From Nisaea sp. (GTDB lineage Bacteria > Pseudomonadota > Alphaproteobacteria > Thalassobaculales > Thalassobaculaceae), in contig NZ_JAEPQA010000008.1 of assembly GCF_017640745.1 (NCBI RefSeq), forward strand, positions 62,001-126,000: DNA of 64,000 bases, written 5' to 3'. A program made the position numbers and the translations under genes. Of this stretch, positions 27,068 to 37,750 are shown in pieces. Positions within the stretch are counted from its first letter, which is position 1. The number at the start of each line of letters is the position of its first letter. Below the pieces are notes generated by a model that made no database searches, was not told the origin of the DNA, and saw only the letters and a list, made by a program, of their open reading frames with translations.

Positions 27068-28786
27068 ATGGCTAATTCAGCCGCTGCGGTTCAAGAACCG
27101 GATTTCAATGAGAATTTTGCTGCCCTGCTCGACGAGTCGTTCGGCGACGTCACGAGCATCGAAGGCAGCGTGGTCAAGGGCACGGTCGTTTCCATCGAAG
27201 GCGACAGCGCCCTGATCGATGTCGGCCTCAAGTCCGAAGGCCGGGTGGCGCTGAAGGAATTCGCGGGCCCGGGCCAGAAGGCCGACCTGAAGCCCGGCGA
27301 CACCGTCGAGGTGTATGTCGAGCGCATGGAAGACCGTAACGGCGAAGCCATGCTGAGCCGCGAGAAGGCCCGCCGCGAGGAAGCCTGGGCAGTTCTCGAA
27401 GGCGCCTTCGAAAAGAGCGAGCGCGTCACCGGCACCATCTTCGGCCGGGTCAAGGGCGGCTTCACCGTCGATCTCTCCGGCGCCGTGGCATTCCTGCCGG
27501 GCAGCCAGGTCGACATCCGTCCGGTCCGCGACATCGGCCCGCTTCTGGGCACGCCGCAGCCGTTCCAGATCCTGAAAATGGACCGCCGCCGGGGCAACAT
27601 CGTCGTTTCCCGCCGTGCCGTTCTTGAAGAGTCCCGCGCCGAAGCCCGTTCCGAGCTGGTCGCGAACCTCCAGGAAGGCCAGGTCCTGCAGGGTGTGGTC
27701 AAGAACATCACCGACTACGGCGCGTTCGTGGATCTCGGCGGTGTCGACGGCCTGCTGCACGTCACCGACATCGCGTGGCGCCGCATCAACCACCCGAGCG
27801 AAGCGCTGCAGATCGGCTCCACCGTCAAGGTGCAGGTCATCCGCTTCAACCCGGAAACCCAGCGTATCTCCCTCGGCATGAAGCAGCTCGAGGCGGATCC
27901 GTGGGAAGGTGTCGAGCTGAAGTACCCGGTCGGCACCAAGTTCACCGGCCGCGTCACGAACATCACCGACTACGGTGCGTTCGTCGAGCTGGAGCCGGGC
28001 ATCGAAGGTCTGGTCCACGTCTCCGAAATGAGCTGGACCAAGAAGAACGTGCATCCGGGCAAGATCGTCTCCACCAGCCAGGAAGTCGAGGTCATGGTCC
28101 TCGACGTCGATCCGAGCAAGCGGCGCATCTCCCTTGGCCTCAAGCAGTGCATGGCCAATCCGTGGGACGATTTCGTCACCAGCTACCCGGTCGGCACCGA
28201 GATCGAGGGCGAGGTCAAGAACATCACCGAATTCGGTCTGTTCGTCGGCCTTTCCGGCGAGATCGACGGCATGGTGCACCTCTCCGACCTCTCCTGGGAG
28301 CAGTCGGGCGAAGAGGCCATCAAGGAGTACAAGAAGGGCGACATGGTCAAGGCGAAGGTCCTTGACGTCGATACCGAGAAGGAGCGCATCTCCCTCGGCA
28401 TCAAGCAGCTCTCCGAGGATCCGTTCGAGTCCGGCGCGTCCGACCTGCGCAAGGGTGCGGTTGTCACCTGCACGGTCACCACGCTCACCGACAACGGCCT
28501 CGAGGTCTCCGTCGGCGACGGCCTGAACGGCTTCATCCGCAAGTCCGATCTCTCCCGCGACCGTTCCGAGCAGCGCCCGGACCGTTTCGCCGTGGGCGAG
28601 AAGGTCGATGCCAAGATCACCCAGATCGACAACAAGACGCGCAAGCTAACCCTGTCGATCAAGGCCCGCGAAATCGAGGAAGAGAAGAAGGCCATGGCCG
28701 ACTACGGCTCCTCCGACAGCGGCGCCAGCCTGGGCGACATCCTCGGCGCGGCCCTGAAGCAGAAAGAAGAAGAGAACCAGGGCTGA
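27068..28786 (+). CDS. rpsA: 30S ribosomal protein S1
   Basis: This 572-residue protein brings mRNA to the 30S subunit. Six S1 (OB-fold) repeats can be read, beginning near residues 27 (VVKGTVVSIEGDSALIDVG), 115, 198, 285, 370 and 458. Domains 3 to 5 share the ITDYGAFV/ITEFGLFV pattern and end in RISLGxKQ. A strong GAGGAG precedes the ATG. The 220-nt leader (26848-27067) contains several GC-rich hairpins, for example CCGGTCA...TGACCGG near 26880, and could mediate the autogenous control known for S1 in other bacteria. Confidence 0.97.
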   Translation: MANSAAAVQEPDFNENFAALLDESFGDVTSIEGSVVKGTVVSIEGDSALIDVGLKSEGRVALKEFAGPGQKADLKPGDTVEVYVERMEDRNGEAMLSREKARREEAWAVLEGAFEKSERVTGTIFGRVKGGFTVDLSGAVAFLPGSQVDIRPVRDIGPLLGTPQPFQILKMDRRRGNIVVSRRAVLEESRAEARSELVANLQEGQVLQGVVKNITDYGAFVDLGGVDGLLHVTDIAWRRINHPSEALQIGSTVKVQVIRFNPETQRISLGMKQLEADPWEGVELKYPVGTKFTGRVTNITDYGAFVELEPGIEGLVHVSEMSWTKKNVHPGKIVSTSQEVEVMVLDVDPSKRRISLGLKQCMANPWDDFVTSYPVGTEIEGEVKNITEFGLFVGLSGEIDGMVHLSDLSWEQSGEEAIKEYKKGDMVKAKVLDVDTEKERISLGIKQLSEDPFESGASDLRKGAVVTCTVTTLTDNGLEVSVGDGLNGFIRKSDLSRDRSEQRPDRFAVGEKVDAKITQIDNKTRKLTLSIKAREIEEEKKAMADYGSSDSGASLGDILGAALKQKEEENQG

Positions 28787-28819
28787 GGCTGACGCCTTAC
28801 CCGACCGTCTCGCGAGCAG

Positions 28820-28845
28820 CGGCGCCGCCCCTTCGGGCGGCGCCG
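28820..28845 (+). terminator. Rho-independent terminator after rpsA
   Basis: A perfect inverted repeat with 11-bp arms (CGGCGCCGCCC / GGGCGGCGCCG) and a CTTC loop lies 34 nt after the rpsA stop. A T-rich stretch (TTCTCATTT) follows. This is the cleanest intrinsic terminator in the window. Confidence 0.8.
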
Positions 28846-28922
28846 TTCTCATTTCAGGCCGCCTAAGACGCACTTCCAATTTGGTGAAGTGCATTTTTAT
28901 TATGCAATAGAGAGACTTAAAC

Positions 28923-28952
28923 TTGACGAGAGGCGTCAAAATTCGGTTTTAT
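28923..28952 (+). promoter_or_regulatory. Candidate ihfB promoter with overlapping inverted repeat
   Basis: TTGACG at 28923-28928 is a good -35. TTTTAT 18 nt later is a fair -10. The region is markedly A/T-rich against its surroundings. TTGACG-agagg-CGTCAA is also a 6-bp inverted repeat over the -35, so a regulator site may overlap the promoter. The ihfB start is about 70 nt downstream. Confidence 0.4.
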
Positions 28953-29020
28953 TGTCGCCGTGACCCAACCGGCTACCGATTGGACGGGCCGACGGGTTGA
29001 TTGGGGGGAGCGTGGCAAAC

Positions 29021-29302
29021 ATGACCAAATCAGAGTTGATCATGCGTCTTGCCGAGGCGAACCCTCACCTCTACCAGCGAGATGTGGAGCGGATCGTTTC
29101 CGCAATCTTCGACGAAATCTCCGACGCCCTCGCACGCGGAGACCGGGTGGAGCTGCGTGGTTTCGGCGCCTTTTCCGTGAAGAAGCGCGATGCCCGCGTG
29201 GGCCGCAATCCGCGCACCGGCGACTCCGTCCCGGTGCAGGAAAAGTTCGTTCCCTTCTTCAAGACCGGCAAGCAGCTGCGCGACCGGATCAACGAAGGCT
29301 AG
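29021..29302 (+). CDS. ihfB: Integration host factor subunit beta
   Basis: This 93-residue DNA-bending protein pairs with the alpha subunit and acts in recombination and at sigma-54 promoters. It opens [26 protein letters not shown], has the conserved [25 protein letters not shown] arm with the intercalating Pro, and ends in [14 protein letters not shown]. The ATG at 29021 is chosen because GGGGGAG lies 10 nt upstream; a GTG at 29012 is possible but too near that site. Its partner rpoN lies 12 kb away. Confidence 0.94.
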   Translation: MTKSELIMRLAEANPHLYQRDVERIVSAIFDEISDALARGDRVELRGFGAFSVKKRDARVGRNPRTGDSVPVQEKFVPFFKTGKQLRDRINEG

Positions 29303-29343
29303 ACGCCAAGGGCGCTCGGTCTCTCTTCTCCAGTTTTCATGAT

Positions 29344-29425
29344 CGTCATACCGGCGAAGGCCGGTACCTAGAGGAGCGCGTGCAGCCCTTCGATCTGCTG
29401 GGCCCCGGTCTTCACCGGGGTGACG
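29344..29425. repeat. REP-like repeat, copy 1 (82 bp)
   Basis: Two hairpin modules, CCGGCGAAGGCCGG on the left and CCCCGG...CCGGGG on the right, are bracketed by CGTCATACC and GGGTGACG. A second copy in the same orientation lies at 34967-35049. Both ends and both stems are conserved while the centre varies, as expected of a mobile palindromic element. It fills much of the gap between ihfB and lapA. Confidence 0.75.
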
Positions 29426-29497
29426 AAGTATGAAATCGGGCATTTAGATTTTCCGCGCCGCGCACTAGATTAGGAGCGCTAGCAAAACGGAAACGCC

Positions 29498-29839
29498 ATG
29501 GCCCGCAGATCATTCATCGCTAAGACCTTCGGCATGCTAATCGGATTGCCGGTCGCAATCGTGATCATCCTGTTCGCCGTCTCGAACCGGCACGCGGTCG
29601 AGGTCGGCTTCTGGCCGCTGCCGATCACCGTCGAGGTCCCGGCCTATATCCTCGGTCTCTGCACCATGCTGTTCGGCTTCATCCTCGGCACCGTCGCCGC
29701 CTGGTTCAGCGGCGGCAGCACTCGACGCCGGGCGCGGGTCGCGGAAGGCAAGGCGCGGCGCCTCGAACATGATCTCGAGGACCGCAAACACGAGGTCGAG
29801 GACCTGCGCAAAGCCATCCCGGCTCCGAACCCGCGGTAG
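29498..29839 (+). CDS. LapA-domain inner-membrane protein
   Basis: The 113-residue protein has two membrane spans (about residues 11-27 and 47-72) with a short loop carrying SNRHAVEVGFWPLP, the LapA (DUF1049) pattern. A charged, helical cytoplasmic tail (residues 75-113) follows. In Enterobacteria LapA works with LapB to control LpxC turnover and LPS assembly. Four nt separate it from trpF, and the codon use is like its neighbours. No LapB-like gene is in the window. Confidence 0.83.
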   Translation: MARRSFIAKTFGMLIGLPVAIVIILFAVSNRHAVEVGFWPLPITVEVPAYILGLCTMLFGFILGTVAAWFSGGSTRRRARVAEGKARRLEHDLEDRKHEVEDLRKAIPAPNPR

Positions 29840-29843
29840 AAAC

Positions 29844-30485
29844 ATGCTCGTCAAGATCTGCGGCCTGAAGACGCCGGCCACTGTAGAAGCGGCGGCGGCG
29901 GCCGGCGCCACTCATATCGGATTCAATTTCTTCGCGCCCTCTCCGCGTTCCGTGACGCCGGAGCAGGCGAAGGAGCTGGCGCGCCATCTCCCCGAGGGCG
30001 TGAAAACCGTCGCCCTCGTGGTCGATGCCGACGATGCGCTGCTCGACGCGATCTGGGAAAATCTCCATCCGGACATCTTCCAGCTTCACGGCAAGGAAAC
30101 ACCGGACCGCGTCCGTGAGATCAAGGCACGCTACGGCGTGGCCGTCATGAAGGCGGTGCGGGTCGCCGAGCCGGAGGACGCGCGCGCCGCGGAAGCCTAC
30201 GACGGCGCCGCCGACATGATCCTCTTCGACGCCAAACCGCCCAAGGAGCTGGACAAGCTTCCCGGCGGAAACGGCCTTCTGTTCGACTGGAAAGCTCTCC
30301 GGGCCTACCGGGGCGACACGCCCTGGATGCTCGCGGGCGGCCTCGACGCCGAGAACGTCGCCGAGGCGATCCGGGTGACCGGCACGGACGCGGTCGACAC
30401 CGCCTCCGGCGCGGAGGATGCGCCGGGCGTTAAGAACCCGGAAAAGATCGCGAAATTCGTCGCCGCGGCACTCCGCGCCGAGTGA
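29844..30485 (+). CDS. trpF: Phosphoribosylanthranilate isomerase
   Basis: This 213-residue TIM-barrel enzyme catalyses the Amadori rearrangement in tryptophan synthesis. The catalytic Cys is in MLVKICGLKT (residues 1-10), DADDALLDAIWENLHPDIFQLHG follows, and the catalytic Asp is in the ILFDAK block. LAGGLDAENV is the phosphate-binding region. The ATG at 29844 gives the family N-terminus. trpB follows after 94 nt; the order trpF-trpB-trpA is conserved. Confidence 0.95.
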   Translation: MLVKICGLKTPATVEAAAAAGATHIGFNFFAPSPRSVTPEQAKELARHLPEGVKTVALVVDADDALLDAIWENLHPDIFQLHGKETPDRVREIKARYGVAVMKAVRVAEPEDARAAEAYDGAADMILFDAKPPKELDKLPGGNGLLFDWKALRAYRGDTPWMLAGGLDAENVAEAIRVTGTDAVDTASGAEDAPGVKNPEKIAKFVAAALRAE

Positions 30486-30579
30486 CAATTTTTGCCCGCC
30501 CGGAGCCTTGCTTTGGCCGGGCGCCCCGCGCATTATGCCGCCTTTCGCAAGCCTCCCCGAAAGATGAGGAAGTCTGACC

Positions 30580-31808
<1,229 letters not shown>

Positions 31809-31809
<1 letters not shown>

Positions 31810-32645
31810 TGGACTACACCGCTTCGCGCCTCGACAAGTGCTTCGCCGCCCTGAAGGCGGAGAACCGGCCCGGCCTCGGCATCTTCGTGACCGCCGGCGA
31901 CCCGGACCAGGAGACCTCGCTTGCCATCCTGAAGGCCCTGCCCGGCGCCGGCGCCGACATGATCGAGTTCGGCATGCCTTTCTCCGACCCGATGGCCGAC
32001 GGCCCGTCGATCCAGGCTTCGAGCCTGCGCGCCCTGAAAGCCGGCGCCTCGCTCGCCAAGACCATCGATCTGGTGCGCAAGTTCCGCGAGGAGGACCAGA
32101 CGACGCCGGTCGTCCTCATGGGCTACTACAACCCGATCTATATCTACGGGGTGGAGCGCTTCCTGACCGACGCCATCTCGGCCGGCGCCGACGGGCTCAT
32201 CGTCGTCGACCTGCCGCCGGAAGAGGATGACGAGCTCTGCGTCCCGGCGGTGAAGCGCGGCCTGCCCTTCGTCCGGCTGGCGACGCCGACCACCGACGAT
32301 GCGCGGCTGCCGAAGGTGCTGACCAATACCAGCGGCTTCATCTATTATGTCTCCATCACCGGGATCACCGGGACCGCCGAGGTGCCGATCGACATGGTCC
32401 GCGCGGCGGTCGGCCGGCTGCGGACCCATACCGACCTGCCGATCGGCGTCGGTTTCGGGATCAAGACGCGCGAACACGCGGCCGCGATCGGCTCCGTCGC
32501 CGATGCCTGCATCGTCGGCACCGCGGTGGTGAACGCGCTTGCCGGCTCGCTCGACAGCAACGACAAGGCCGGACCGGATACCGTCAAGGCCGTGACCGAT
32601 CTGGTATCGGAACTGGCCAAGGGCGTGCGCGAGGCACGCGGCTGA
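31809..32645 (+). CDS. trpA: Tryptophan synthase alpha chain
   Basis: The 278-residue TIM-barrel subunit cleaves indole-3-glycerol phosphate. Catalytic Glu53 is in [10 protein letters not shown] and Asp64 in PMADGPS. The phosphate-binding loop [11 protein letters not shown] is present, and the start directly overlaps trpB. All expected motifs are intact. Confidence 0.97.
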
Positions 32646-32678
32646 GATTTGAACCCGCGGATTGCGGAGTGAGATGAG

Positions 32679-33605
32679 ATGAACTGGATCACCAACTCTG
32701 TCCTGCCGAAGATCAAGGCGCTCGTGCAGCCGCACGACGTGCCGGAGAATCTCTGGATCAAGTGCGGCGGCTGCGGGGAGATGATCTTCCACCGCAATCT
32801 CGAAGAGAACCAGCAGGTCTGCCCGAACTGCGAGCATCACATGCGTCTCAGCGCGGAAAAGCGCCTTGAGATGCTGTTCGACGGCGAGAAACACGACCGG
32901 ATCGAGCTGCCGAAGCCGGTCCTCGACCCGCTGAAGTTCCGCGACCGCAAGCGCTATACCGACCGGCTGAAGGAAGCGCAGTCGAAGACCGGCGCCGAGG
33001 ATGCAATCATCGTCGCGCATGGCAAGATGGGCGGCGCGCCGGTCGTGCTCGCCCTCTTCCGCTTCGACTTCATGGGCGGCTCCATGGGCATTGCGGTCGG
33101 CGACGCGCTGGTCCGCGCGGCCGAACTCGCCAAGGCGCAGAAGGCACCGCTGGTGGTCTTCCCGGCCTCGGGCGGCGCCCGCATGCAGGAAGGCATCCTC
33201 TCGCTGATGCAGATGCCGCGCACGGTCATCGCTCGCGAGATCGTCAAGGAAGCGGGCCTGCCCTTCGTTGTCGTGCTGACCGACCCGACCACGGGCGGCG
33301 TCACCGCCTCCTTCGCCATGCTGGGCGACATTCATATCGCCGAGCCGGGCGCCATCATCGGTTTCGCCGGCCAGCGGGTGATCCAGGAGACCATCCGCGA
33401 GCAGCTGCCCGACGGCTTCCAGCGCTCGGAATACCTGCTCGAGCACGGCATGGTCGACATGGTCGTGCACCGCAAGGATCTCCGGAACACCCTGATCCGG
33501 ATCTTCGCCATGATCCGCTCGCCCCTGCCGGAGGCCGAGGTGGTCAAGCTGCCGAAAGCGAGCGCGCAAGCGGCAGAAAGCACGGACGAGGACGACGAGA
33601 CCTAG
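32679..33605 (+). CDS. accD: Acetyl-CoA carboxylase, carboxyltransferase subunit beta
   Basis: The 308-residue beta subunit of the carboxyltransferase carries an N-terminal zinc ribbon (Cys29, Cys32, Cys48, Cys51) followed by a crotonase-like domain. FPASGGARMQEG near residue 160 and TDPTTGGVTASFAMLGD are CoA and carboxybiotin site motifs. A polar tail ends the protein. It lies between trpA and folC, the common accD-folC arrangement. Confidence 0.97.
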   Translation: MNWITNSVLPKIKALVQPHDVPENLWIKCGGCGEMIFHRNLEENQQVCPNCEHHMRLSAEKRLEMLFDGEKHDRIELPKPVLDPLKFRDRKRYTDRLKEAQSKTGAEDAIIVAHGKMGGAPVVLALFRFDFMGGSMGIAVGDALVRAAELAKAQKAPLVVFPASGGARMQEGILSLMQMPRTVIAREIVKEAGLPFVVVLTDPTTGGVTASFAMLGDIHIAEPGAIIGFAGQRVIQETIREQLPDGFQRSEYLLEHGMVDMVVHRKDLRNTLIRIFAMIRSPLPEAEVVKLPKASAQAAESTDEDDET

Positions 33606-33630
33606 GTCCCGTCCGCCGGAGGATCCCGAC

Positions 33631-34944
33631 ATTCCCGCCTCGACGCCCTCGCCGCAGCCGATCCTGGAGAGGTTGCAGCGCCTGCACCCGAAACTGATCG
33701 ACCTGACGCTCGACCGGCTCGAGCGGCTGCTGGAAGGGCTCGGCCATCCGGAGCGGAAGCTGCCGCCGGTGATCCATGTCGCCGGCACCAACGGCAAGGG
33801 CTCGACGGTCGCCATGCTGCGCGCGATCTACGAGGCGGCGGGGCGCACGGTCCATGCCGACACCTCGCCGCATCTGGTGCGCTACAACGAGCGCTTCTAC
33901 ATCGCCGGCAGAGAGATCGACGACGCGGCCCTTACGGAAATCCTCGAGGAATGCGAACGCGTCAACGCGGGCGTGCCGATCACCCTCTTCGAGATCACCA
34001 CCGCGGCGGCGTTCCTCGCCTTCTCCCGCACTGCGGCGGACGTGCTCTTGCTTGAGGTCGGGCTCGGCGGCCGGTTCGACGCGACCAACGTCGTCGAGAA
34101 GCCCGCGGTCTCTGTGATCACGCCGGTCTCGATGGACCACATGAGCTTCCTCGGCGACACGATCGAGAAGATCGCCTTCGAGAAAGCCGGGATCCTGAAG
34201 CCGGGCGTACCGGCGGTGATCGGACCGCAGGATCCGGCGGCGCTCGCCGTGATCGAGGCGCGGGCGGCGGAGGTCGGCGCACCGCTCTACCGGCATGGAA
34301 GGGAATGGACCATCGCGGAAGGCGGCGACGGCATGCTTTTCAGCACCGGCGGCACCACGCGGCGCTATCCGAAACCGGGCCTGCTCGGCGCGCACCAGAT
34401 CGCCAATGCGGGGCAGGCGCTGATGGCGGCCGATCTCGCGGAAAAACTGGTCCCGACGACCGAAGGCGCTCGCGCCAAGGGCATCGCCGAGGCAAGCTGG
34501 CCGGCCCGCATGCAGCATCTTGAAACAGGCGCGCTGACAGAGTATCTCGCGCCGGGCTCAATGCTCTGGGTCGATGGCGGACATAACGAAAGCGCGGGGG
34601 CGGCGGTCGCCGCGATCCTTGACGGCTGGGCGAAGGAAAAGGGCGCGCTGCCCGTGCATATGCTCTTCAGCTCGCTGAACACCCGCGACCCGGCGGCCTT
34701 CCTGAAGCACCTGAAGGGCCGGGCGAAACGCCTCTATGTCATGCCCATTCCGGGCGAGCCGAACACGCTGACCGAGGACGAGCTGATGGACGGGGCCAAA
34801 CGCGCCGCGATGCCGGCCGTTCCGGTGAAAACCGTGAAGCAGGCACTCCGCGACAGCCAGAAGAAGGGCACGCCCGTGCGCTTCCTGATCTGCGGCTCGC
34901 TGTATCTCGCCGGGCATGCGCTCGGCCTCAATTCCGGCGGCTGA
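33631..34944 (+). CDS. folC: Bifunctional folylpolyglutamate synthase / dihydrofolate synthase, probable ATT start
   Basis: This enzyme adds glutamate to dihydropteroate or folate. It has the Mur-ligase-like P-loop HVAGTNGKGSTVAML near residue 52, DTSPHLVRYNERF, and DVLLLEVGLGGRFDATNV. No ATG, GTG or TTG lies upstream in frame within the accD-folC gap. The first conventional start is a TTG at 33673 with GGAG only 3 nt before it. An ATT at 33631 has GGAGGA 7 nt upstream and supplies the ILERLQRLHPK N-terminus expected for alphaproteobacterial FolC, so I place the start there (437 residues). Fallback start: TTG at 33673, 423 residues. Confidence 0.9.
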   Translation: MPASTPSPQPILERLQRLHPKLIDLTLDRLERLLEGLGHPERKLPPVIHVAGTNGKGSTVAMLRAIYEAAGRTVHADTSPHLVRYNERFYIAGREIDDAALTEILEECERVNAGVPITLFEITTAAAFLAFSRTAADVLLLEVGLGGRFDATNVVEKPAVSVITPVSMDHMSFLGDTIEKIAFEKAGILKPGVPAVIGPQDPAALAVIEARAAEVGAPLYRHGREWTIAEGGDGMLFSTGGTTRRYPKPGLLGAHQIANAGQALMAADLAEKLVPTTEGARAKGIAEASWPARMQHLETGALTEYLAPGSMLWVDGGHNESAGAAVAAILDGWAKEKGALPVHMLFSSLNTRDPAAFLKHLKGRAKRLYVMPIPGEPNTLTEDELMDGAKRAAMPAVPVKTVKQALRDSQKKGTPVRFLICGSLYLAGHALGLNSGG

Positions 34945-34966
34945 ACGCTTCAGCCCACCGCTTAAC

Positions 34967-35049
34967 CGTCATACCGGCGAAAGCCGGTACCCAGGGATCG
35001 AGTTCACAGTCCCATGTTCTCTTGGGCCCCGGCCTGCGCCGGGGTGACG
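34967..35049. repeat. REP-like repeat, copy 2 (83 bp)
   Basis: This copy shares the CGTCATACCGGCGAA...GCCGGTACC left arm and the CCCCGG...CCGGGGTGACG right arm of the element at 29344-29425. It has the same orientation and nearly the same length but a different centre. It lies between folC and a dehydrogenase gene. Confidence 0.75.
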
Positions 35050-35076
35050 TTCATTCATCAGTTGGGGAGCACACAC

Positions 35077-35820
35077 ATGGATCTCGGTCTCAAGGGCAAG
35101 AACATCATCGTCACCGGCGGCACCCGCGGCATCGGCCTCGCGATCGCCGAGGCCTGCGCCGCCGAAGGCGCGGCCATCTCGGTCTGCAGCCGCACCGAAA
35201 CCAGCGTCGCCTCGGCGGCGGAGAAGCTTGCGACATACGGCGGCACGGTCCATACCGCGATTTGCGACGTCGCCGACGCCGACGCGCTGAAGGCCTATAT
35301 CGAAGCGGCGGCGGACGCGCTCGGCGGGATCGACGGGCTGGTGAACAATCCCTCCGGCTTCGGCGCGACAGACGACGAGGACGGCTGGAAGAAGAGCGTC
35401 GACGTGGACCTGATGGGCGTCGTCCGCGCCACCTGGGCGGCCTACCCGTACCTGACGAAAAGCCAGGGCGCGATCCTGACGATCTCCTCGGTCTCCGGCA
35501 TCGGCGCAACCACCAATCTGCCGTACGGCGCGGTGAAGGCCGCAGTGATCCAGCTGACCCAGAGTCACGCCAAGAAATTCGCCGCCGACCGGGTCCGGGT
35601 GAACTGCATCGCCCCAGGCTCGATCCTGTTTCCCGGCGGCAGCTGGGAGCGGCGCGAGACGGAGAATCCGGACCTCTACAACAGCACCCTCGCCCGTATC
35701 CCCTTCGGCCGCTTCGGCAAGCCGGAGGAGATCGGCACCGTCGCAGCCTTTCTGCTCTCGCCCGCCGCGAGCTGGGTCACCGGCCAGACCGTCGCGGTCG
35801 ACGGCGCGCAGAATCTTTAG
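35077..35820 (+). CDS. SDR-family oxidoreductase (3-oxoacyl-ACP reductase-like)
   Basis: The 247-residue classical short-chain dehydrogenase has TGGTRGIG (residues 13-20) for NAD(P) binding, the LVNNPSGFG segment, catalytic Ser138, Tyr150 and Lys154 (SSVS...YGAVK), and a C-terminus TGQTVAVDGAQNL. The usual NNAG reads NNPS, as in some hydroxyacid reductases. The ATG at 35077 has GGGGAG upstream. It looks monocistronic, with palindromic repeats on both sides, so its pathway cannot be inferred from neighbours. Confidence 0.85.
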   Translation: MDLGLKGKNIIVTGGTRGIGLAIAEACAAEGAAISVCSRTETSVASAAEKLATYGGTVHTAICDVADADALKAYIEAAADALGGIDGLVNNPSGFGATDDEDGWKKSVDVDLMGVVRATWAAYPYLTKSQGAILTISSVSGIGATTNLPYGAVKAAVIQLTQSHAKKFAADRVRVNCIAPGSILFPGGSWERRETENPDLYNSTLARIPFGRFGKPEEIGTVAAFLLSPAASWVTGQTVAVDGAQNL

Positions 35821-35845
35821 TCCGCTTCCAGACGGCCAACCGCCC

Positions 35846-35873
35846 CGTCATCCCGACATGCGTCGGGATGACG
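35846..35873. repeat. Short perfect palindrome (12-bp arms)
   Basis: CGTCATCCCGAC / GTCGGGATGACG with a 4-nt loop sits 26 nt after the SDR gene stop. A second hairpin with the same CGTCATCCCG...CGGGATGACG outline lies at 36431. It may also act as a terminator. Confidence 0.7.
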
Positions 35874-35897
35874 AAAACCAAGGAAGAGGCACATCTG

Positions 35898-35969
35898 ATG
35901 CTGATCGAGAAGTCCGGCACGCCGAACACCGGCGACAAAGCGACGGCGGCGAAGATCACCGAAATCTGA
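35898..35969 (+). CDS. Possible 23-residue peptide
   Basis: An ATG preceded by GGAAGAGG (about 6-8 nt) opens 23 codons ending in TGA, giving MLIEKSGTPNTGDKATAAKITEI. It is polar with no recognisable motif. Either it is a genuine small peptide or the 5' remnant of a degraded gene next to the repeat at 35846. The evidence is a good ribosome-binding site only. Confidence 0.25.
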   Translation: MLIEKSGTPNTGDKATAAKITEI

Positions 35970-35981
35970 GGCGTTTCGCCG

Positions 35982-36206
35982 TTACCCGGAACAGGGCCGG
36001 TCGTTCAGGAGATGCTTCTCCCTCAGACGCTGCAGGATTTCGCAGTCCGAGCATTCGTATTTTCCCGAATCCTCAAGCATCGCCACAAGGCGGTCCTCAA
36101 GGGATCTAGCGACCTCCGGATCGCTGATTTTCGAAATCGCGTCCGCAAGCGCAAGCGCGATGTTCGCGAGGCACCATGCGGCGGCCCCGTCGTGAGTGCT
36201 GTTCAA
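35982..36206 (-). CDS. Hypothetical small protein (about 74 residues)
   Basis: The minus strand encodes a plausible helical peptide with coding-like composition: AAAWCLANIALALADAISKI, then SLEDRLVAMLEDSGKYECSD and a charged end, REKHLLNDRPCSG. The best start is a TTG at 36206; no good ribosome-binding site is visible, and the frame continues upstream in unlikely sequence, so the start may be wrong or the gene a fragment. Two CxxC-like Cys residues (ECSDC) are present. I do not recognise it. It lies between the SDR gene and the formaldehyde dehydrogenase gene. Confidence 0.35.
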   Translation of the reverse strand: MNSTHDGAAAWCLANIALALADAISKISDPEVARSLEDRLVAMLEDSGKYECSDCEILQRLREKHLLNDRPCSG

Positions 36207-36430
36207 GATGGTATCGGCGGATAAACCGCTCCGGTCGTGATAACGACGCCGTTTCGGCTCGCTAGTTCGAGCGGCGGCTTTCAGAAAAGCTAACGATAGA
36301 TGGGCGCGGTACGCCCTCGGCCCGCATGCTTTTAAGGCATGCCCGGAGGCTGGCCCATGCATGGCCGAAGCGGTCTTTCGCCTTGAAAGCACCGCGCCGC
36401 GGACAGGCGGGGCCGTCGCCCCGCTCCGGA

Positions 36431-36460
36431 CGTCATCCCGGCCGAAGAGCCGGGATGACG
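36431..36460. repeat. Short perfect palindrome (12-bp arms)
   Basis: CGTCATCCCGGC / GCCGGGATGACG with a 6-nt centre lies 21 nt past the stop of the class III alcohol dehydrogenase. It belongs to the same palindrome type as 35846-35873 and could serve as its terminator. Confidence 0.7.
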
Positions 36461-36481
36461 AACTTGGGGTGATAACAGGGG

Positions 36482-37591
<1,110 letters not shown>

Positions 37592-37750
37592 GGCGTTCTC
37601 CCTCACGTGCCCTGATCTGATTCGAGGCTAACAGTCTTTCATCGACGGCACTTTTGCAATGCACGTCTCGGAACGTTCCCCGTGCGCCATTCTCCTCGAC
37701 CGGGGGCGGAAAGCGCGAAAGAATGACCGCAACCAGAGGGAGGAAAAACA

